Assembly (NCBI GenBank): GCA_021798135.1
Contig: JAJZYI010000006.1
Span: 1 to 27,401 of the forward strand
Source of the DNA: Actinomycetes bacterium
GTDB lineage: Bacteria > Actinomycetota > Acidimicrobiia > Acidimicrobiales > UBA8190
Reading direction: 5' to 3'
DNA: 27,401 nucleotides
Part shown: positions 7,886-16,004 of the stretch, piece after piece
Layout of the letters: each line of letters begins with the position of its first letter
Numbering within the stretch: position 1 is the first letter of the stretch
Translations under genes and position numbers: made by a program
The notes under the pieces: model-generated
The model's database searches: none
What the model was told of the DNA's origin: nothing
Seen by the model: the letters and a program-made list of their open reading frames with translations, nothing else

Positions 7886-9031
7886 TCAGCCCTGGCTCGG
7901 CCCGCCCAGGGACGCCAGCTCGAGCGACGTGTACCCCGGGTCGGCCGAGAACGCCGTGTACGTGTTGCAGGCCGTCGCCGGCGTGCAGGCGGCGGTGAGG
8001 TGCAGGGCCTGCTGCATCACCGCGGACAGGTAGGCGCCGTACGTCGAGGTCATGTGGCCGTAGTCGATGTAGACGTCGATGCCGTCCACGACCGGCGGGC
8101 ACTGCTGCGCGGTGCAGAACCACGGGAGCACGTCGACGTAGGAGGCGCCGGCGGTGGCCGCTGCGCCTCGCAGGGCCTGCTGCCACGTGCCGAACGAGGA
8201 CAGCGCCTCGGCCGGCGTGGTCGTGCACGGCTGCGTGTCCGACTGGTGGGCGGCCAGGCACTGCGGCGGCGAGACGTTCTGGTGCGGGGGGTCGCCGACC
8301 ACCACGACCCGGCGGCCCGGGCCCTCGAGCTCGCGGAGGATCCGGACCACCCCGGCCTCGTAGGAGGCCGGCGAGATCGGCGCGCCCGACGTGTCCTCGA
8401 ACTGCATGGCCAGCGTCGACACGACCACGACCGACGGGTCGAATTGCTGGATCCGCTGGACGGCGTAGCGCATGAACGTGCCGCACTCCGTGTACGGCCG
8501 GTTGTCGTAGGGGATCATGATGTCGAGCGCGGCGACCGGGCACTCGGTCTTGGCCAGGGACATGACGCTGTACCCGGTCCGCCGGGCGATGGCGTCGAGC
8601 GCGATGGACCAGGTCTGCGCCTCGGAGTCGCCGAGGAGGGCGATGCGAGGCGCGGACGGGTTGGAGCCGTCCTGGCAGGCCGGCTGGGTGACGTCCGAGA
8701 TGCCGGCACCGCAGTTCGCCATGGTGGGCGGGAAGAGGATGTCGCCGGGCGACGCCTTCAGGGTCGGGGTCAGGTTCGCCGGCACCGCCGACTGGTGCGC
8801 CGCAGCGGCGACGGCGGCCGTGACGGCGCTGCACGCCGCCGACGGGCAGCCACTGGACGACCCGGCCCGGACCCATGCCGCGACGGTGGTGCTGCCCGCC
8901 GAGCCCGCCGAGCCCGCCGACCCGGCCGGCGCCCCGGTGCTCGCCGCCCGGGTGGCGGTGCACGCCGCTGCCAGCACGGTGAGGGCGACGGTTGCCGCGA
9001 GGGCGGCGGCCCGGTTCCGGTTGGTGCTCAT
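7886..9031 (-). CDS. SGNH-hydrolase-domain lipoprotein (partner of AT3 acyltransferase)
   Basis: A 381-residue exported protein. The signal peptide ends VLTVLAAAC, with a probable lipidated C24 (non-consensus lipobox), followed by an Ala/Gly/Ser linker. The domain from about 128 shows the SGNH block I motif LLGDSEAQTW (132-141, nucleophile S136) and block V DYGH (323-326) followed by TSTYGAYLS. This is the type of SGNH domain usually fused to the C-terminus of OafA-like acyltransferases. Here it is a separate gene directly downstream of such an acyltransferase. It probably completes O-acetyl transfer to an extracytoplasmic glycan; the substrate is unknown. ATG 9031 is chosen because GAGGAG lies 8 bases upstream. 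The open frame continues upstream through (Pro-Pro-Gly) codons to 9148. Confidence 0.85.
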   Translation of the reverse strand: MSTNRNRAAALAATVALTVLAAACTATRAASTGAPAGSAGSAGSAGSTTVAAWVRAGSSSGCPSAACSAVTAAVAAAAHQSAVPANLTPTLKASPGDILFPPTMANCGAGISDVTQPACQDGSNPSAPRIALLGDSEAQTWSIALDAIARRTGYSVMSLAKTECPVAALDIMIPYDNRPYTECGTFMRYAVQRIQQFDPSVVVVSTLAMQFEDTSGAPISPASYEAGVVRILRELEGPGRRVVVVGDPPHQNVSPPQCLAAHQSDTQPCTTTPAEALSSFGTWQQALRGAAATAGASYVDVLPWFCTAQQCPPVVDGIDVYIDYGHMTSTYGAYLSAVMQQALHLTAACTPATACNTYTAFSADPGYTSLELASLGGPSQG

Positions 9032-9045
9032 CGGCTGCGCTCCTC

Positions 9046-9126
9046 GTCCTGGTGGTCCTGGTGGTCCTGGTGGTCCTGGTGGTCCTGGTGGTCCTGGTGG
9101 TCCTGGTGGTCCTGGTGGTCCCGGTG
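9046..9126. repeat. 9-bp tandem repeat, 8 perfect units plus 1 variant
   Basis: Nine consecutive copies of GTCCTGGTG (the last one GTCCCGGTG) fill the space between the acyltransferase stop and the SGNH start. Read on the minus strand, each unit is CACCAGGAC, and the array stays in frame with the SGNH gene as a Pro-Pro-Gly repeat. Confidence 0.97.
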
Positions 9127-9179
9127 GCCTGCCGCTGCCGGCCGGCACGGGCGGCAGCGGGGCCGGCGGGGGCGCGCCG

Positions 9180-10685
9180 TCAGTGGGTGTGGAGCTGCCA
9201 CTGCGCGATCGCCATGCAGAGCCCGACGATGCCGATGCCCATCGCGACGCTCAGCGTGGCGCGGCGGGCGAGCAGGGGGGAGCGGCGGATCGGCCGTTCC
9301 ACCAGCCGGAAGCTCAGCGCGGCGGCGAGGACCGCCACCGCGGCCCACCCCAGGTTGTCGGTGACGGACAGGGCGTGGCCCGCGTACTCCGTCGCGATGA
9401 TGAGCAGGGGCCAGTGCCACAGGTACAGCGAGTAGGAGCGGGCGCCGAGCCACTGCATGGGGCGGAGCGCGAGGACGCGCTCTGCCGGCAGCCCGGCCGC
9501 CGCGGTGCCCGCCGCGATCAGCAGCGCGGCCCCAGCGACCGGGTACACGGCCGCCGAGCCCGGGTACAGGGTGAGCGGGCTGAGGCGGACGGTGCTGAAG
9601 GCGATGAGCGCCGCGCCGCCCAGGCCCATGGCGACCGCGGCACGCCTGGGGAACCGGCTGATCGCAGGTGCCGACACGGCGAGCAGCCCGCCCGCGGCGA
9701 GCTCCCACGCCCGGGTCAGCGGCGAGAAGTAGGCCCACGTGGCGCTGGTCGACGTCTCGACCACCGACCAGGCGAGCGACGCCACGACGATGGCGCCCAG
9801 GGTCGCCGCCAGCGCGGCCCGCCGGTTGACCCGCCGAGCGGCGACCAGGCTGACCAGCAGGAAGAGCCCCGGCCAGACCACGTAGAACTGCTCCTCCACG
9901 CCGAGGGACCACATGTGCAGCAGCGGCGACGGCGCCTGCTGGGAGCCGAAGTAGGAGGTCCCGACCAGGGCGAAGTGGATGTTGGCCATGAAGACGGAGG
10001 TCCAGGCAGCGCCCTGCGCCACCGCGTTCCCGGTGAGGAAGCCGAGCCACCGGTAGCTGGCGAACAGCGTGAACAGCACGACGACGGCCGACGCCGGGAG
10101 GATCCGCCGCGCCCGGCGGGCGTAGAAGCCCAGGATCGACACCGACCCACGGCGCTCCCCCTCCCGGACCAGCAGGCCCGTGATGAGGAACCCGGAGATG
10201 ACGAAGAACACGTCGACCCCCACGAACCCGCCGCTCACGCCCGGCACGTGCGCGTGGTACAGGACGACGAGGGCCACGGCGACGGCTCGCAGCCCCTCCA
10301 CGTCGGGGCGGAACGCGCGGCCGATCGTGGTCGCCGCCTCGCCTGGAGCCGCCAGCGCCTCGGCGGTCGGGGCGGTCGCGACCCTGCCGACCGGGCCACC
10401 CGGGACGGGGACGGCGACCGGGACGGCGCCCGCCGCGGCGACGCTCGCCTGCAGCACGTCGGCGGGCACGGAGGCGGCGAACGCCGTGCCGGCCGACGAC
10501 CGGCCCGACGGCTCCCCGGGAGCCGCCAGGCGCTGTGCCGGTCGTGGTGGCGGGGATGTCGGTGGCGGGGACGTCGGGGGCAGGGACGTCGGCGGCGGGG
10601 ACGTCGGGGGCGGGGACGTGCTCGTCCCGGCAGCCGTCGGATTCGGCGGGTGCCGGCCCGACTGCCGGCGGTAGCGGTGCGCCAT
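9180..10685 (-). CDS. Acyltransferase 3 (OafA/YrhL family) integral membrane protein
   Basis: A 501-residue membrane O-acyltransferase. The AT3 domain starts at about 124 with FRPDVEGLRAVAVALVVLYH (125-144, conserved Arg and catalytic-type His144), then GGFVGVDVFFVISGFLITGL and FYARRARRILP, all hallmark motifs. About ten hydrophobic helices follow, and SYSLYLWHWPLLI is the usual late motif. The C-terminus stops after the last helix, so the SGNH domain is not fused but encoded by the next gene, 148 bp downstream. The first 123 residues are unusual: an Arg-rich start, then TSPPP repeats and an Ala/Pro/Val-rich stretch, presumably a disordered cytoplasmic extension. Start ATG 10685 has GGAGGGA upstream. 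Probable role is acetylation of an envelope polysaccharide or glycolipid. Confidence 0.9.
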   Translation of the reverse strand: MAHRYRRQSGRHPPNPTAAGTSTSPPPTSPPPTSLPPTSPPPTSPPPRPAQRLAAPGEPSGRSSAGTAFAASVPADVLQASVAAAGAVPVAVPVPGGPVGRVATAPTAEALAAPGEAATTIGRAFRPDVEGLRAVAVALVVLYHAHVPGVSGGFVGVDVFFVISGFLITGLLVREGERRGSVSILGFYARRARRILPASAVVVLFTLFASYRWLGFLTGNAVAQGAAWTSVFMANIHFALVGTSYFGSQQAPSPLLHMWSLGVEEQFYVVWPGLFLLVSLVAARRVNRRAALAATLGAIVVASLAWSVVETSTSATWAYFSPLTRAWELAAGGLLAVSAPAISRFPRRAAVAMGLGGAALIAFSTVRLSPLTLYPGSAAVYPVAGAALLIAAGTAAAGLPAERVLALRPMQWLGARSYSLYLWHWPLLIIATEYAGHALSVTDNLGWAAVAVLAAALSFRLVERPIRRSPLLARRATLSVAMGIGIVGLCMAIAQWQLHTH

Positions 10686-11096
10686 GCCGTCCCTCCGTCG
10701 TCCGATGCAACGGGCCGAGCTTGGCAGCGTGCCTGCGAGCCGGGCACCCCCGATGGGACGAGGTGTCTACGGAGAACGGCTGACCCCGCTGTCGTCTCCG
10801 CGTGGCGGCAGGTGCCCGTCGTCCCGCGGCCGGTCGTGTCGTCCCACCGGCGGACCGTGCCGAACGACCCTGGTGGCAGCGCTCGCCTCGGGGGAGGCTG
10901 GAGGTGGCAGCGCGGTCGGCTGCGTGCCCAGCGCACGCTCCCCGGCACGGCGCCGCCGCCGTCACGCGATGCCAGTTACCCGATAGCTGTCACCCGAAAG
11001 GTGGCCCTGTCGCCGGGCCGGTCACCGGGCCCGCGGCGGGCGACGACCGCGGCGGGGCCACCGGCCCACGGGCCATGCGAGCCGGGAGGTGCGATC
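10686..11096. other. 411-bp divergent intergenic region
   Basis: This lies between the acyltransferase (minus) and the flavodoxin gene (plus), so it should hold promoters for both. I see no convincing gene. A relatively AT-rich spot, CAGTTACCCGATAGCTGTC (around 10973-10991), about 110 bp before the flavodoxin start, is the best promoter candidate, but the match to any consensus is weak. Confidence 0.4.
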
Positions 11097-11645
11097 ATGC
11101 ACGCACTCGTCGTCTACGAGAGCCTGTTCGGCAACACCCATGCCGTCGCCGACGCCGTCGCCGACGGCATCCGCCAGGCGGATCCCGACGCGGAGGTGAC
11201 CGTCGTCCCGGCCGCTGCAGGAGCGGGCGACCAGGTCCGCACCGCGGACCTGGTCGTCGTCGGCGGGCCGACGCACATGTGGCGCACGACGTCGCCCCGG
11301 TCCCGGCGCATGGGGCTGGACGGGGCGGCACGCAACACCAAGCGTCCCGGGCCGGCGCCGCCGGTGGAGCCGGGCGCGCCGGGGCCCGGCGTGCGCGAGT
11401 GGCTGGCGTCCCTGCCAGGTGCGACCGACGGCGCCATGGCCGCGGCCTTCGACACCCGCCTCCGGTCGCGGGTGTCCGGCGGCGCGGCACGCTCCATCGC
11501 CCGGAGGCTGCGGCGCCACGGGTACGTGGTCGTCGCCCCGCCGACCGGGTTCGTGGTGGCCGGCGGGGAGGGTCCGCTCGCGCCCGGCGAGATCGAGCGG
11601 GCCCGCTCCTGGGCAGCGTCCCTGGTGCCGTTCACCGCGCACTGA
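11097..11645 (+). CDS. Flavodoxin-domain protein
   Basis: A 182-residue protein with a flavodoxin-like fold. The N-terminal strand and FMN phosphate loop are clear: MHALVVYESLFGNTHAVADA (1-20), followed by ADLVVVGGPTHMW as the second flavin-contacting region. FVVAGGEGPLAPGEIERARSWA near the C-terminus matches the end of flavodoxin-fold proteins of the MioC/WrbA-like type. The insert after THMW is Pro/Gly-rich. Start ATG 11097 has GGGAGG 8 bases upstream. It probably acts as a cytoplasmic electron carrier or reductase; partner unknown. The next gene on the same strand starts 77 bp after its stop. Confidence 0.85.
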   Translation: MHALVVYESLFGNTHAVADAVADGIRQADPDAEVTVVPAAAGAGDQVRTADLVVVGGPTHMWRTTSPRSRRMGLDGAARNTKRPGPAPPVEPGAPGPGVREWLASLPGATDGAMAAAFDTRLRSRVSGGAARSIARRLRRHGYVVVAPPTGFVVAGGEGPLAPGEIERARSWAASLVPFTAH

Positions 11646-11722
11646 CCGCCGCCGGCTGGCCGGTCGCCGGGCCCGGCGCTCGTCCACCCGGGGGTCAGCG
11701 CGCCGGAGGTAGCGTTCCGGCG

Positions 11723-12643
11723 ATGAGCGCACCCCGCATCGCGATGGGCCCGGTGGCGGCGAGCTTCGCCGTCAGGGCCGTGGAGGAGGGCGGCGGCTCG
11801 CTCGTACCGCTCGACGAAGGGCCCGACGGCCTGGTCTGGCTCGACCCGTCGGACGTGGACGGCCTGGCCGCCGCCCTGCAGGCCGCGCCGGACGTGCGGT
11901 GGGTGCAGATGCCCTTCGCCGGGGTCGAGCGCGCCGTGGCGGCAGGCCTGGTCGACGCGCGGCGGCTGTGGACCTGCGCCAAGGGCTCGTACGCGGAGCC
12001 GGTGGCCGAGCACGCGCTGATGCTGGCGCTCGCCGGGCTCCGGTCGATCCGGCGCAGGGTGACGGCGCGGTCGTGGGGGACCGCCGAGGGCACCAGCCTG
12101 TTCGACCGCGACGTCACCATCCTCGGCGGCGGCGGCATCGCCCGGGCGCTGCTTGCCCTGCTCGCCCCGTTCCGGGTGCGGGCCACCGTGGTGCGCCGCC
12201 ATGCGGACCACGTCCCCGGTGCGGCCCGCACGGTGGGCCTCGCCGACCTCGTGGAGGTGCTGCCCGGCGCCACCGTGGTGTTCGTGGCCCTCGCCCTCAC
12301 CCCGCTGACCACGGGCGTCGTGGACGCCGCCGCGCTCGCCGCCATGGACCGCGGGGCCTGGCTGGTCAACGTGGCTCGGGGCGCGCACGTCGACACCGGC
12401 GCACTGGTGGGCGCCCTGCGTGCCGGGACCATCGGCGGCGCCGCCCTCGACGTCACGGACCCGGAGCCGCTGCCCGACGGCCATCCCCTGTGGGACCTGC
12501 CGAACTGCATCGTGACGCCGCACACCGCGGACACCGTCGAGATGATCCGCCCCCTGCTGGCCGAGCGCATCCGGTCGAACGTCGAGCGCTTCGGCGCCGG
12601 CGCTCCGCTCCTCGGCACGGTCGACCCCGACGCCGGCTACTGA
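11723..12643 (+). CDS. D-2-hydroxyacid dehydrogenase (NAD-binding)
   Basis: A 306-residue member of the D-isomer-specific 2-hydroxyacid dehydrogenase family, which oxidises or reduces 2-hydroxyacids with NAD(P). The Rossmann dinucleotide motif is VTILGGGGIARALL (131-144). The three catalytic residues are in place: R219 in NVARGAHVD, E248 in DVTDPEPLP and H267 in TPHTAD. The N-terminal catalytic half is short, and VQMPFAGVE (61-69) is a typical substrate-loop region. Length is a little below the 310-330 usual for the family. Start ATG 11723 has GGAGGT 12 bases upstream. Substrate is unknown (glyoxylate, hydroxypyruvate or phosphoglycerate-like). Confidence 0.9.
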   Translation: MSAPRIAMGPVAASFAVRAVEEGGGSLVPLDEGPDGLVWLDPSDVDGLAAALQAAPDVRWVQMPFAGVERAVAAGLVDARRLWTCAKGSYAEPVAEHALMLALAGLRSIRRRVTARSWGTAEGTSLFDRDVTILGGGGIARALLALLAPFRVRATVVRRHADHVPGAARTVGLADLVEVLPGATVVFVALALTPLTTGVVDAAALAAMDRGAWLVNVARGAHVDTGALVGALRAGTIGGAALDVTDPEPLPDGHPLWDLPNCIVTPHTADTVEMIRPLLAERIRSNVERFGAGAPLLGTVDPDAGY

Positions 12644-12665
12644 CGGCGCCCGGTCGGTCCGTCCC

Positions 12666-13151
12666 ATGCGCTTCCGAGCCGAGCACCGCTTCGAGGCACC
12701 CCCGGGAGCCGTCGTCGCCGTCCTGGCCGACCCGGCGCTGTACCTCGACCTGCGGCTGCCCGACGTCGACCTCCCCGAGCTGGTGGAGCACCGCCGGGAC
12801 GGGAGCACCGTCGTCCTGCGCCTGCGCTACCGGTTCGCCGGCCGCCTCGACCCGGTCGCCGAGCGGTTCCTCGCCAGCCGGCGCCCGACGTGGTGGCAGG
12901 AGCTGCGGCTCGACACCGATGCCGGCGCGGGCAGCCTCGCCTTCGCCGCCGACGCCGGGGAGCGGCTCCTGCGCGGCGACGCCGAGGTGCGGCTGGCTGC
13001 CGGGGGCACGTCGACCACCCGGGTCGTTGAGGGTCAGGTCGTCGTCGGCCTGCCCGTTGTCGGCCGCATGGCGGAACGGCGGATCGTTCCCGGGTTGCTG
13101 GCGCGGCTCGACGTCGAGGCGGCGGCGGTGCGCGAGCGGCTCGGGGGCTGA
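12666..13151 (+). CDS. DUF2505-family protein
   Basis: A 161-residue actinobacterial protein of unknown function that resembles DUF2505. It begins MRFRAEHRFEAPPGAVVAVL, and has a central beta-rich part (STVVLRLRYRFAGRL) and a C-terminal helix (RRIVPGLLARLDVEAAAVRE), a layout like the START/polyketide-cyclase fold used for hydrophobic ligands. No signal peptide or membrane segment is seen. It starts 22 bp after the dehydrogenase stop, so co-transcription is likely. No ligand or partner can be named. Confidence 0.75.
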   Translation: MRFRAEHRFEAPPGAVVAVLADPALYLDLRLPDVDLPELVEHRRDGSTVVLRLRYRFAGRLDPVAERFLASRRPTWWQELRLDTDAGAGSLAFAADAGERLLRGDAEVRLAAGGTSTTRVVEGQVVVGLPVVGRMAERRIVPGLLARLDVEAAAVRERLGG

Positions 13152-13396
13152 GGTCCACCGGGCCCCCAGGCCCCCGGGCGCCGTGGCCCCCAGGCCCCCG
13201 GGTCCCCAGGCGCCGTGGCCGGCCTGAGCGGAGCCGGGCGTCGCCCGGTCGGTCGCGCGGCGTCGCCCGGTCGACCGGCGTCGCACGGCCGCGTGGCGGC
13301 GCACGGCCGCGTGGCGGCGCCCGGTCGGTCACGTGCCGCGGCCCGGTCGCGCGGCGTTGCCTGGTCGAGTGGCGTCGCCCGGTCGGTCACGTGCCG
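13152..13396. repeat. Degenerate GC-rich repeats between converging genes
   Basis: The 235-bp space between DUF2505 (plus) and YihY (minus) is built of imperfect repeats. CCCAGGCCCCCGGG-type units come first (13170-13212), then variants of GGCGTCGCCCGGTCG. A 19-bp exact repeat, CCCGGTCGGTCACGTGCCG, occurs at 13320-13338 and 13378-13396, the second overlapping the YihY stop. No gene is seen here. Confidence 0.8.
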
Positions 13397-14637
13397 TCCG
13401 TCGCGGTCCCCTCGCTCGCGGTTCCGGCGGGGGCACCGGTGCCGGCACCGGCGGTCGTGCCGGTCGCCGCGCCGTCTCGCCCTCCACCGGCAGCCGCGGT
13501 GTCCCGGCTGCCACCGGCCGCCGCGCCGTCTCGCCCTTCACCGGCAGCCGCGGTGTCCCGGCTGCCACCCGCGGGCGTGCCGCCGCTCCCGGCCTCGGGT
13601 GCCGTGCTGGCGGCCTCCGGCCCAGGTCCGAGCCCCGGGGGCTCCGACGGGTCGCGCCGGGCGTCCGCCGCGGCCTCCTCGGCCGCGTCGTCGCCGAAGC
13701 CCACGCCGATGCGCTGGTCGGCCAGGGTGCGCTCCTGGCGGGCCACGGCCCGCAGGACCTCGTGGTCGGCGGGGGTCGGGGCGTCGGCACGCAGGCTCCG
13801 TGGCCACAGCTTGCGGGCGAGCACGGCGTTGAGCTCGGCGCACCACACCGTCAGCTTGGCGATGAGCAGCAGGAAGCCGACGAGGCCGATCACGATGCCG
13901 AACTGCCCGTAGACGGCGGAGCTGTGGCGGACCTGGTGCTGGACCAGGCCGGTGCCGACGGTGACGAGGAACGTGAAGCCGGTGGCGGCGAGCGCCGCGC
14001 CGGGGACGAGGCCCCTCGTCCCGATCGGCTTGGGCGTGAGCAGCCGGAACGAGGTCAGGAACAGCACGACGTTGACGGCGAGCATGCCGGCGACGACGCC
14101 GACGCGCACGCCGGGGGCGTTGCCCGTCGCGGTGGCGTAGGTGCCGAGGGCGGCGTTCACCACGAAGGTCGCGCCGATGGAGACCAGCGCCGCCAGGCTC
14201 CTGCCGAGCCGGGGCAGGAACCCCGGCAGCTCGACCCGGGGCACGTTCCACACCTGCGCCATGGCGCGCTGTGCCGTCTGCGTCACGCCCTGGGCGCCGT
14301 AGAGCAGGGCGGCGAGCCCGACGGCGAGCCCGACGGGGCTCCCGCTGGGCGCGGTGCCCCCGTGGGCCGGGTTGAACTCGCTCCCGACCACCGGGAACTC
14401 GTGCAGGGTCGACACGATGCCCTTTCCCAGGCTCGCCGCCCCGATGAACCCGAGCACCGTGACCACCACGAGCAGGAGCGGGTAGATGGCGGTGAAGCCG
14501 TACCAGCCCAGCGCGACGACGGACTGGTTGGCGTGGTCGTCGCCCAGCTTCTTGGACGTGGCGAGCACGACGGCGACGACCCGGTACCGCTGCTGCAGAC
14601 GGTCGAGCGCTGCCACGAGCCGGCGGATCCAGGCCAT
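13387..14637 (-). CDS. YihY/virulence factor BrkB family membrane protein
   Basis: A 416-residue inner-membrane protein. Residues about 1-305 form the YihY domain with about six transmembrane helices; characteristic stretches are ANQSVVALGWYGFTAIYPLL, LLYGAQGVTQTAQRAMAQVW and QFGIVIGLVGFLLLIAKLTV. The helix WCAELNAVL is the usual end of the domain. The last ~110 residues are Gly/Ala/Asp/Arg-rich and disordered, and include a 54-bp duplicated block giving two GGSRDTAAAG modules. Function in the family is not settled. It is transcribed away from the EEP lipoprotein gene, from a 201-bp shared intergenic region. ATG 14637 is chosen; the ribosome site is weak. Confidence 0.9.
   Translation of the reverse strand: MAWIRRLVAALDRLQQRYRVVAVVLATSKKLGDDHANQSVVALGWYGFTAIYPLLLVVVTVLGFIGAASLGKGIVSTLHEFPVVGSEFNPAHGGTAPSGSPVGLAVGLAALLYGAQGVTQTAQRAMAQVWNVPRVELPGFLPRLGRSLAALVSIGATFVVNAALGTYATATGNAPGVRVGVVAGMLAVNVVLFLTSFRLLTPKPIGTRGLVPGAALAATGFTFLVTVGTGLVQHQVRHSSAVYGQFGIVIGLVGFLLLIAKLTVWCAELNAVLARKLWPRSLRADAPTPADHEVLRAVARQERTLADQRIGVGFGDDAAEEAAADARRDPSEPPGLGPGPEAASTAPEAGSGGTPAGGSRDTAAAGEGRDGAAAGGSRDTAAAGGGRDGAATGTTAGAGTGAPAGTASEGTATDGT
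13465..13572. repeat. 54-bp direct duplication in the YihY C-terminal tail
   Basis: Two adjacent 54-bp copies (13465-13518 and 13519-13572) are nearly identical. They encode repeated GGSRDTAAAG-type modules in the disordered tail, and the length (18 codons) keeps the frame. Confidence 0.9.
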
Positions 14638-14676
14638 GCCCGATGGTCGCGCCCGGCGGGCTCCCCGGTCGAACCT

Positions 14677-14775
14677 CTGTCGTCTGCGCCCGGGGGTGCT
14701 GTCCGGTCGACGCCGTGTCGTCTGCGCCCGGGGGTGCTGTCCTGTCGACGCCGTGTCGTCCGCGCCCGGGGGTCG
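14677..14775. repeat. 38-bp direct repeat, about 2.6 copies, in a divergent promoter region
   Basis: Units start at 14677, 14715 and 14753, each beginning TGTCGTC(T/C)GCGCCCGGGGG after one or two variable bases. The third is truncated. They fill most of the space between the divergently transcribed YihY and EEP genes. The period is not a multiple of three, in keeping with a non-coding location; they could be iterated protein-binding sites. Confidence 0.85.
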
Positions 14776-14838
14776 TTCGGCCCTTCCCGGGCTGGGCGGG
14801 CGGGCGCACGCTGGACCGACGACGACGCGGGAGGCCCC

Positions 14839-15963
14839 ATGGCTGCACGCATCCCGGTGACGCGTCCCCGGCTGGCAGGCGGTCGCCGCAGCAGCGTGGT
14901 CCGAGCCTCGGTGCTGGCGGCGGTGGTGGCGGTTGGCGGCTCCCTGGCAGCCTGCTCCGGCTCGGGCCCGTCCGGCTCGGCGTCGTCGGGCGCGGGGGCG
15001 TCGTCGAGCACGGCGCCGGCGGTCACCGTGATGACCCGGAACCTGTACTTCGGGGCCGACCTGGCACCGCTGTTCGGCGCCACCTCCGCCCAGCTTGGCC
15101 AGGCGGCCACCGCGGCCTACCGGCAGCTGCAGGCCTCCGACGTCCCGGCCCGGCTGCAGGCGGTGGCGGGCGAGCTGGCCGCGGCCAGGCCCGACCTGGT
15201 CGCCCTGCAGGAGGCGGTGGTCTGGTCGGTCGTGGCGCCGGGCCAGCGCACGGCCACGGTGCTGTACGACTTCGTCCGCACGTTGCTGGCCGACGCGGCG
15301 AGCCTGGGCGTCCCCTACAGGGTCGCGGCGGGCTCCGACGGGTTCAGCGGCGCGCTGCCCGTGCCGGGTGTGGGTCTGGTCAGCCTGCAGGACCGGGACG
15401 TGATCCTGGTGCGCAGCGGCGACCGCACGGTGTCGGTCGCCGACCCGACCAGCGGCACGTACCGAAGCGCTCTCACGGTCACCGTCGCCGGCGTCCCGAT
15501 CACCATCACCCGCAGCTGGGCGGCCGTCGACGCCAGCACGGCCGGGCGGTCGTTCCGGGTGGTGGCCACGCACCTCGAGGCGTACAGCGACGCGACGCGC
15601 GACACGCAGGCAGGCGAGCTGCTGGCGCTCGTGCGGTCCTCGGCCCTGCCCACCCTGGTGCTGGGCGACGTGAACTCGGCGGCGCAGGGCACCGGCAGCC
15701 AGGCCTACGACCTCGTGCGCCAGGCCGGCCTGGGCGACGCGTGGGCGGCGGCAAACCCGGGCCGGCCCGGCTACACCTGCTGCCGCAGCGCCGACCTGAG
15801 CGGCGGCACGCTCGACCAGCGCATCGACATGATCTTCACCCGGGGTGCCTTCCGGGTGACCAGGGCGTGGCTCGTCGGGGCGGCGGCGTCCGACCGGACC
15901 CCGTCCGGCCTGTGGCCGTCGGACCACGCGGGCGTGGTGGCGACGCTGGTCCCCCCGGCCTGA
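14839..15963 (+). CDS. Endonuclease/exonuclease/phosphatase (EEP) family lipoprotein
   Basis: A 374-residue exported lipoprotein: Arg-rich start, hydrophobic core VVRASVLAAVVAVGG, lipobox SLAAC with C39, then a Ser/Gly linker. The EEP domain runs from about 62 (VTVMTRNLYFGADL, conserved Asn68) through PDLVALQEAV (catalytic Glu125), VVATHLEAYSD, LVLGDVNSAAQ (the GDxN motif) to SDHAGVVATL (C-terminal SDH). All catalytic positions of the DNase I/Mg-phosphoesterase fold are present, so it should be active. Substrate outside the membrane is unknown (nucleic acid, sphingomyelin-like lipid or phosphoester). CTCCRSADLSGG is an insertion with adjacent cysteines. Start ATG 14839 has GGGAGG 4 bases upstream. 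Confidence 0.88.
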   Translation: MAARIPVTRPRLAGGRRSSVVRASVLAAVVAVGGSLAACSGSGPSGSASSGAGASSSTAPAVTVMTRNLYFGADLAPLFGATSAQLGQAATAAYRQLQASDVPARLQAVAGELAAARPDLVALQEAVVWSVVAPGQRTATVLYDFVRTLLADAASLGVPYRVAAGSDGFSGALPVPGVGLVSLQDRDVILVRSGDRTVSVADPTSGTYRSALTVTVAGVPITITRSWAAVDASTAGRSFRVVATHLEAYSDATRDTQAGELLALVRSSALPTLVLGDVNSAAQGTGSQAYDLVRQAGLGDAWAAANPGRPGYTCCRSADLSGGTLDQRIDMIFTRGAFRVTRAWLVGAAASDRTPSGLWPSDHAGVVATLVPPA

Positions 15964-15989
15964 ACCGCCTGGCAGAGCACGAAAAGTGG

Positions 15990-15995
15990 TATTAG
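15990..15995 (+). promoter_or_regulatory. Candidate -10 element TATTAG for the small duplicated-motif gene
   Basis: TATTAG at 15990-15995 is in a locally AT-rich patch in otherwise GC-rich DNA. It ends 10 bases before the GTG at 16005, a spacing that fits a leaderless or near-leaderless transcript. No clear -35 is seen. Confidence 0.4.
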
Positions 15996-16004
15996 AGCCA
16001 CCCA

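Noticed and set aside
9031..9180. A frameshift between AT3 and SGNH that split one original gene
   Set aside because: AT3 ends naturally after its last helix and SGNH begins with its own ribosome site and lipoprotein signal, so two genes are more likely than a broken fusion.
8992..9435. Plus-strand frame with a long Leu-Val-Val repeat (147 aa), possibly a membrane peptide
   Set aside because: The hydrophobic run is only the reverse reading of the 9-bp repeat; the flanks are antisense to the SGNH and AT3 genes and have no coding character.
13152..13400. CRISPR array, suggested by the repeated GC-rich units
   Set aside because: Units are imperfect, directly abutting and without unique spacers of constant length, and no cas genes are present.
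14677..14775. CRISPR-like array with 38-bp period
   Set aside because: The whole 38-bp period is repeated, leaving no variable spacers, and only 2.6 copies exist.
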